Below, piece by piece: positions 7,644-11,968 of a stretch of 11,968 nucleotides of DNA. This stretch comes from SABY01 sp964612515. GTDB lineage: Bacteria; Bacteroidota; Bacteroidia; Bacteroidales; 4484-276. The stretch spans positions 1-11,968 of the forward strand of contig CAZTCX010000105.1 of assembly GCA_964612515.1 (NCBI GenBank), read 5' to 3'. The position numbers and the translations under genes are program-made. The notes below the pieces were generated by a model that saw only the letters and a program-made list of their open reading frames with translations, made no database searches and was not told the DNA's origin. Each line of letters begins with the position of its first letter. Within the stretch, counting starts at the first letter, position 1.

Positions 7644-8840
7644 TCAAATATTTTTCCCTTCTTCTGATTTAAACTTCCCTGCCACCACTGTTAGCAGCAG
7701 CAAAATGATTAAGGCAGAGACCGCACCTGTATAAAATGCGGCAGCCATGCCAGCGATAGCATAAACCAATCCTGTGATCACGGGTCCGAGAGTTTGACCA
7801 AGCCGTAGCACCATTCCGTTTACCGACATAAAAGCAGCACGGTATTGTGTGGGAACACTGCCGGCCAAAAGCGTTTGAATTCCTGGAATATTAATACCCT
7901 GAGCAATACCAAAGATGGCTGCCGGAAACAACATCATCCACTTGCTGCCCATAGTCGGGATTATCAGCATACTAACAACATACAAAGAATTGGCAACGAG
8001 CAGCATTGGCTTATAACGAAATCGCGCCGCCAGCCGCCCCAGGTTGAGCGATACTGCAGCGGTGGTAACTGAACCAAACGATAAGATGAGACCTATTTCC
8101 CAGGCTTCGGCGCCAAAACGCTCGTTGAGCAGCAGCGGCAGATAGGTAAGGAACGAGCCGTACAATATTATAAAAGTGAAAATGCTCACCAGGAAGAGCG
8201 CGATGACGTTGCGGTTTTTCAGATAGCCAGCCACACCGCGCAGATACGTTTTAAAAGGTTGCATTGCTCCCGGCTTTGGCGTATGCATGCGGAACACAAT
8301 CCAAAGTCCAACCGGCACGGCAAGTATCGGAAGGTAAAAAGGAAAATACCAGCCAAGCATGGCCAACGCGCCACCAATGGCAGGATAGGCTGCGGTGCCA
8401 ATGCTCAGCACGCTGGCGTTGGCACCCATGGCAGTAGCCCGTTGGCGCCCCTCGTAGAAATCGCCCACCAGCGTCACGTTGATGGAGCCCAAGCTGGCTG
8501 CGCCCACACCCTGAAAAAACCGAAATACCAATAGCCAGGAGAAATCTCGCGTAAAGCCGCAGGCTACTCCGGCAGCGGCAAACAAAAATAACGACGGCAC
8601 CACCACGGTCTTTCGTCCGTAGCGGTCGGCCAGCACACCCAGAAACGGATTTAGAAAAATGCCTGGCAGCGTAAACATGGTAATAAGCAATCCCACCTGC
8701 TGATTGCTGATGCCAAACACCTGACTGATACGCGGAAACACCGGCGTAATGGAAGCAACGCCCATCACGGCGATGAGTGTGATAGAGAAGATCATCTGCA
8801 GCTTCTCCTGAAATATCAATCGTTGTGGAGATTGGGACAT
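7644..8840 (-). CDS. Major facilitator superfamily transporter (drug efflux-like)
   Basis: This 398-residue protein is close to the usual MFS length and has about 12 predicted membrane helices. MFS motif A is clear after TM2: GVLADRYGRKTV at 68-79. The TM4 region has VFRFFQGVGAASLGS (105-119) with the conserved Arg107. A TM5 segment, GANASVLSIGTAAYPAIGGAL (138-158), resembles the antiporter motif seen in drug/proton exporters. The central loop is near 190-205, and a second-half motif A-like stretch, LGRLAARFRYKPML, follows TM8. An efflux role fits the motifs and resemblance to the Bcr/arabinose-efflux branch, but the substrate is not predictable. ATG 8840 begins a short polar N-terminus (MSQSPQRLIFQEK) before TM1. 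It is separated from the VOC gene by a repeat array and gap, so it is probably its own transcription unit. Confidence 0.9.
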   Translation of the reverse strand: MSQSPQRLIFQEKLQMIFSITLIAVMGVASITPVFPRISQVFGISNQQVGLLITMFTLPGIFLNPFLGVLADRYGRKTVVVPSLFLFAAAGVACGFTRDFSWLLVFRFFQGVGAASLGSINVTLVGDFYEGRQRATAMGANASVLSIGTAAYPAIGGALAMLGWYFPFYLPILAVPVGLWIVFRMHTPKPGAMQPFKTYLRGVAGYLKNRNVIALFLVSIFTFIILYGSFLTYLPLLLNERFGAEAWEIGLILSFGSVTTAAVSLNLGRLAARFRYKPMLLVANSLYVVSMLIIPTMGSKWMMLFPAAIFGIAQGINIPGIQTLLAGSVPTQYRAAFMSVNGMVLRLGQTLGPVITGLVYAIAGMAAAFYTGAVSALIILLLLTVVAGKFKSEEGKNI

Positions 8841-8841
8841 G

Positions 8842-8857
8842 GGGTTGTCGGGTTGTC
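8842..8857. repeat. Two tandem copies of GGGTTGTC before the MFS gene
   Basis: GGGTTGTC occurs at 8842-8849 and again at 8850-8857, starting one base upstream of the MFS ATG. On the coding strand this reads as two GACAACCC units. It falls in the expected 5' leader of the MFS transcript. It could affect translation or simply be another expression of the short tandem repeat habit of this stretch. Function is unknown. Confidence 0.5.
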
Positions 8858-8911
8858 AGGTATCAGTTGGATCGCAGCCCCGGAAAGGATGCAACCCTAG
8901 TCAGAGCAGGT

Positions 8912-9167
8912 GTTAATCGTTGATCGTTAATGGTTAATTGTTAATCGTAAATCGTCCTTCGTAAATCGTCCTTCNNNNNNNNNNNNNNNNNNNNNNNNNN
9001 NNNNNNNNNNNNNNNNNNNNNNNNNNNNNNNNNNNNNNNNNNNNNNNNNNNNNNNNNNNNNNNNNNNNNNNNNNTCGTAAATCGTCATTCGTAAATCGTT
9101 CATTGCTAATCGTAAATCGTCCTTCCTAAATCGTAATTCGAAAATCGTCATTCGAAAATCGTCCTTT
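8912..9167. repeat. Degenerate 7-bp tandem array interrupted by an assembly gap
   Basis: Nine 7-base units run without a break from 8912 to 8974, from GTTAATC-type at the left to alternating GTAAATC and GTCCTTC. Thirteen more run from 9077 to 9167, mainly GTAAATC alternating with GTCATTC or GTCCTTC, so the higher-order period is 14 bp. Between them lie 100 Ns. The right end stops exactly at the VOC stop codon (TAG, 9168-9170 on the plus strand). This fills the intergenic interval, where I see no gene. A reading frame through it is simply a product of the repeat. Confidence 0.9.
8975..9074. other. Assembly gap of 100 Ns
   Basis: Exactly 100 undetermined bases, a common placeholder for a gap of unknown length, lie inside the 7-bp repeat array. 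Repeat sequence continues on both sides in the same heptamer alternation. The real distance is therefore unknown, and the array is probably longer than shown or was collapsed during assembly. Confidence 0.95.
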
Positions 9168-10241
9168 CTAAAACTTCCTGGCCACGGCCATCAGCTTGAA
9201 AAACCATTTTGGCAGCGGCTTAATTTGTCCGCGTTTTTTCAGGTTGAGATACAAGCCCAGCTTTTTCATGATGGGGAGTTTATGTGTTTCCACAAATTCT
9301 ATGAGGGAACCGTCGGGGTCTTCGATGTATCCGAAATGGCCGGCTGCCTCGCCCATATCAAAACTATCAGAGCTGTCAGAACTATCAGAACTATCGACTG
9401 TAAAAGCATGTCCTGCTGCAGCACATTCTTTGCGCAAAGCATCCATGCCAACGATATCAAAACAAACGTGAATATATCCCAGGTCGCCCCACAGGCGGTC
9501 GTCGAAGATTCGGCGCGGCTTGCGATCCAGCGCCTGCACCAGCTCCAGGGTGCTGTCTCCCAGCAGCGGACTAAAAGCACCGCCGCGTGGCAGATGATGC
9601 CCCAGCAAAACCCGACGATAACGTTCATTATCACCATCGAGCACTTGCCAGTCTTCAAAAACTCCGCTTTGGTCATAAATAATTTTGTCGTAGCCCAGGA
9701 TATTTTTATAAAAATCGATGCTTCGCTGCATGTCGCTTACGCCGATGATAAGACCCGAGCTGCCACCCGTGAGTTTCTTTTGCTGCAGCAGCCATTGGTG
9801 TCCCTGCTCTATCTGGAAAAGATTGTTGTAGGGGTCTTTCATAAAAAAATAACGACTTCCGTCGGGCGCTTTCATTATCGGCGAAAGCACATTGAGCTTT
9901 GCACTTGTAAAGTCGGCATGTACTTTATCTAGATCGGGAGATTTTATTTTACATGCAAAAAAGCCCAGGTCACCGGGTTGTAGCTTAAATGTCGCCGACA
10001 CAGGCGTGCGTTGTTTGTATTGCCAAATCTCGAAACCACCACCACCTTTCATATTGTAGGTGAGGATGGCATGGCGCTGCTGCGGCTTGTTGTCGGTGTA
10101 ACGCTGCATCAGTCCGGCCATAGCGGCTTCATCAAAAATGGCGACGTCGTAACCAAAATATTTGCTGTACCAGTCGCGTGCCTGGTACACATCTGACACC
10201 CCGATGCCGATCTGCTGGATGCCTGCTATAGTCTTTGTCAT
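9168..10241 (-). CDS. Two-domain VOC (glyoxalase/dioxygenase-like) protein
   Basis: This 357-residue protein has two vicinal-oxygen-chelate modules. Module 1 is about 6-147 (IQQIGIGVSDVYQARDWYSKYFGYD at the front, FMKDPYNNLFQIEQ at the end) and module 2 about 162-317 (LIIGVSDMQRSIDFYKNILGYD to GYIEDPDGSLIEFVE). VOC enzymes usually hold a divalent metal with His/Glu ligands. Module 2 keeps a likely set (Glu233 in LELVQ, His258 in YIHVCFD, Glu315 in IEFVE), but its first strand lacks His. Module 1 lacks the usual His residues. An (SSD)n insertion occupies about 284-295. A basic tail (about 323-357) follows. The reaction is unknown. ATG 10241 overlaps the SDR stop by four bases (ATGA), so translation is probably coupled. 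An earlier in-frame start at 10292 lies within the SDR gene and adds unlike sequence. Confidence 0.85.
   Translation of the reverse strand: MTKTIAGIQQIGIGVSDVYQARDWYSKYFGYDVAIFDEAAMAGLMQRYTDNKPQQRHAILTYNMKGGGGFEIWQYKQRTPVSATFKLQPGDLGFFACKIKSPDLDKVHADFTSAKLNVLSPIMKAPDGSRYFFMKDPYNNLFQIEQGHQWLLQQKKLTGGSSGLIIGVSDMQRSIDFYKNILGYDKIIYDQSGVFEDWQVLDGDNERYRRVLLGHHLPRGGAFSPLLGDSTLELVQALDRKPRRIFDDRLWGDLGYIHVCFDIVGMDALRKECAAAGHAFTVDSSDSSDSSDSFDMGEAAGHFGYIEDPDGSLIEFVETHKLPIMKKLGLYLNLKKRGQIKPLPKWFFKLMAVARKF
9360..9396 (-). repeat. In-gene 9-bp tandem repeat encoding (SSD)n
   Basis: About four 9-base units with plus-strand consensus AACTATCAG run through 9360-9396 within the VOC gene. On the coding strand each encodes one Ser-Ser-Asp triplet, giving residues 284-295 of the protein. 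Since 9 is a multiple of three, gain or loss of units keeps the frame. The insertion sits in the loop just before the last strands of the second VOC module. Confidence 0.85.
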
Positions 10242-11044
10242 GTTCGTTGCGTTTGCTTGTTGACGAGTTTGTAATAGAGTGCCGGCAGCCACCGTCTAAT
10301 TCTGGCCATGAGGATTTCGGTGCCACCGATGAGTTTTTCTTTTTTCTTTTTGTTAATAGCTTTGGCTATTTGGCGGGCACAATTCTCCGCGCTGATGCCG
10401 CCAGCCTGTCCGTCGTCCATTTTACCGTGGCTGGTTCCGTCAGCTTTTAACGAATGAAATGAAATATTCGTTTGCACCCTTCCGGGTAAAATCATTGTTA
10501 CAACAATCTTATCGTGGTGGTGCTCGGCGCGCAGCGTTTCAAAATAGCCATGCAGTGCATGCTTGGCAGCAGAATACGACGAACGCAGCGGCCATCCAAA
10601 CTTTCCAACAATGGAACTTACCACCACCAGATGCCCGCGCTGCTGCCGGATCATCACCGGCAGAACAGCTTTAGCCAAAGCTACGGTTCCGAAATAATTG
10701 ATTTCCATCAACCGACGCTCAACGGCAGCAGGCGTTTCCAAAGATTTCGAGCGCTGACTGATGCCGCCGTTGAGGATGAGCAGGTCGATGGTGCCAAAAG
10801 CAGTAACCACCTGATCCACTTCACCGGAATAATCACTATTTTTTTCCAGGTCGAGCGGCAACACCAACACGTCGGCAGTATAAGGTTTACACTGCTGCTC
10901 GACTTCCCGTAGTCCTTCAAGGTTTCGCGAAGAAAGCACCAGCCGGGCACCTGTGCTGGCATAGTATAAAGCCAACGCCCGCCCGATACCAGACGAAGCG
11001 CCTGTAATCCAGATGGTGTTGTTGGTAGGTTTCACAAATGACAC
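10238..11044 (-). CDS. Short-chain dehydrogenase/reductase (classical SDR)
   Basis: This 268-residue NAD(P)H-dependent oxidoreductase has a complete classical SDR core. The cofactor motif is TGASSGIG (14-21). The adenine-ring motif is NGG (92-94), a variant of NAG. The active-site set is Asn115 (in EINYFG), Ser144 (in VVSSIVGKFG), Tyr157 and Lys161 (in SYSAAKHAL). ILPGRVQT (185-192) matches the PG motif after the catalytic region. A C-terminal region rich in Lys (about 230-240) and aromatic/hydrophobic residues (WLPALYYKLV) may attach to a membrane, as in DHRS7-like relatives; that is inference. The start is GTG 11044, since an in-frame TAA lies 15 bp upstream (11057-11059). The stop overlaps the VOC ATG. 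It starts 27 bp after the helicase stop, so the three genes could be one operon. Substrate unknown. Confidence 0.9.
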   Translation of the reverse strand: MSFVKPTNNTIWITGASSGIGRALALYYASTGARLVLSSRNLEGLREVEQQCKPYTADVLVLPLDLEKNSDYSGEVDQVVTAFGTIDLLILNGGISQRSKSLETPAAVERRLMEINYFGTVALAKAVLPVMIRQQRGHLVVVSSIVGKFGWPLRSSYSAAKHALHGYFETLRAEHHHDKIVVTMILPGRVQTNISFHSLKADGTSHGKMDDGQAGGISAENCARQIAKAINKKKKEKLIGGTEILMARIRRWLPALYYKLVNKQTQRT

Positions 11045-11071
11045 GTTTATTGTTTTTTATTCCTACGCAGT

Positions 11072-11968
11072 TTATTGCGGTTTACGGGATGCCGGGCGTC
11101 GGCTTTTTTGCTGATAGCCGCCATGAGCCTGCGGTGGCTTGTTTCGTGGGGAACGGTTTCCAAAAGATTCAGTGCGTACCGGAGTTTCTTCTACGGAGCC
11201 ATCGTCAGGGAAAGGATGATGGGCTACCACATGAATTTGTTGGGCGATAAGTTTTTGAATATCGCGCAGGTAGGGTTTCTCCTCAGCGTCGCAAAAGGAT
11301 AACGAGATGCCAGCGGCACCGGCACGGCCAGTTCGGCCAATACGGTGCACGTAAGTTTCCGGGACATTGGGCAGGTCATAATTGATCACGTGTGAAATAT
11401 CATCCACATCGATACCACGGGCTGCAAGATCGGTGGCAATCAAAACATTGGTACTGCCACTCTTGAAATCTCCTAATGCCTTCTGCCGCGCACTCTGCGA
11501 CTTATTTCCGTGGATGGCGTCGGCGTTGATGTTGGCTTTTGCCAAAAGTTTTACGATTTTATTAGCGCCATGCTTGGTACGCGAAAATACCAGCGCCGAG
11601 CTTACCGATTCCGTTTGGAGCAGATGTACCAACAGGTTGGTTTTTTCTTTTTTATTAACAAAATAAACGGCTTGCTCTACTTTTTCGGCGGTAGTCTGCT
11701 CGGGCATAATGTCGATTCGTTGCGGGTTTCCCAATATTTTTCGCGAAAGCGTAATAATATCGGGTGGCATGGTAGCCGAGAAAAATAGCGACTGGCGGCG
11801 ACGTGGCAGTTTGTCGATAATCTTGCGGATGTCGTGGATGAAACCCATGTCGAGCATGCGGTCAGCTTCGTCGAGCACAAAATACTGGATGTGCTGCAGC
11901 GAGATAAAACCCTGCTGCATGAGGTCGAGCAAGCGGCCGGGTGTGGCCACCAGCACTTCTACACCACG
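11072..11968 (-). CDS. DEAD-box RNA helicase, RhlE-like, partial (N-terminus beyond the window)
   Basis: The visible 298 residues cover the later half of the ATP-dependent RNA helicase core. In order they show motif Ib TPGRLLDL (residues 9-16 of the visible part), motif II DEAD in VLDEADRMLDMGF, motif III SAT in FFSATMP, motif IV-like ALVFSRTKHG, motif V ATDLAARGIDVDD and motif VI HRIGRTGR (about 208-215). The Q motif and Walker A (motif I) lie beyond the right edge. Reading continues in frame to base 11968 (RGVE precedes the first V), so no start is visible; GTG at 11956 is internal. The C-terminus after about 250 is a Pro/Arg/Gln-rich basic tail typical of RhlE-type proteins and thought to help bind RNA. 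Relatives assist ribosome assembly and RNA turnover, especially in the cold. Confidence 0.93.
   Translation of the reverse strand, partial: RGVEVLVATPGRLLDLMQQGFISLQHIQYFVLDEADRMLDMGFIHDIRKIIDKLPRRRQSLFFSATMPPDIITLSRKILGNPQRIDIMPEQTTAEKVEQAVYFVNKKEKTNLLVHLLQTESVSSALVFSRTKHGANKIVKLLAKANINADAIHGNKSQSARQKALGDFKSGSTNVLIATDLAARGIDVDDISHVINYDLPNVPETYVHRIGRTGRAGAAGISLSFCDAEEKPYLRDIQKLIAQQIHVVAHHPFPDDGSVEETPVRTESFGNRSPRNKPPQAHGGYQQKSRRPASRKPQ

Noticed and set aside
8927..9151. Open frame on the minus strand across the Ns, with KDDLR-type repeats
   Set aside because: It is produced by the 7-bp repeat, contains 34 unknown residues, and resembles no protein.
8912..9167. Plasmid-style iterons or a replication origin
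   Set aside because: The units are short and strongly degenerate, and no replication initiator, partition gene or DnaA-box cluster was seen. The neighbours are ordinary chromosomal genes.
9225..9932. 235-codon open frame on the plus strand
   Set aside because: It lies wholly opposite the VOC gene, whose domains are clear. Its sequence has no recognisable domain or signal.

Overview
The window looks like chromosomal DNA from a member of the Bacteroidota (probably Bacteroidales-like, or an uncultured relative from a metagenome). The reasons are a TolC-first RND efflux operon led by a GbsR/MarR-type regulator, a promoter that fits the Bacteroidota consensus (TTTG, then TAnnTTTG), general lack of Shine-Dalgarno sequences, a VVTSC-type lipoprotein signal, and degenerate short tandem repeats between genes. 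A block of exactly 100 Ns (8975-9074) marks a scaffold gap, so this is a draft assembly.

Plus-strand half (1-6706): one efflux operon. It consists of a GbsR/MarR-like repressor (161-628), an outer-membrane TolC-type channel (674-2062), a lipoprotein periplasmic adaptor (2067-3161) and an HAE-1-type RND inner-membrane permease (3218-6337). Together these form a complete tripartite, proton-driven pump with its own regulator. A strong intrinsic terminator (6351-6390) follows the pump gene. Immediately beyond it is a small PII-like protein (6413-6706), which may be expressed by read-through and may sense or modulate the pump.

Minus-strand half (6777-11968, convergent with the first): read in the direction of transcription, it holds a RhlE-like DEAD-box RNA helicase (cut by the right window edge), a short-chain dehydrogenase/reductase (SDR), and a two-domain VOC/glyoxalase-like protein whose ATG overlaps the SDR stop by four bases. 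After the gap-containing repeat come an MFS transporter and a small DoxX/YkgB-like membrane protein.

The most unusual structure is repetitive. A degenerate 8-bp array (7432-7637) ends 6 bp beyond the MFS stop. A degenerate 7-bp array (8912-9167), interrupted by the assembly gap, begins at the base next to the VOC stop. A 9-bp in-frame array inside the VOC gene encodes an (SSD)n insertion. No RNA genes, CRISPR arrays, transposases or phage genes were seen. The genes belong to known families. I found no convincing new multi-gene system, and the best candidates for a second look are the PII-like gene behind the pump terminator and the three repeat arrays.
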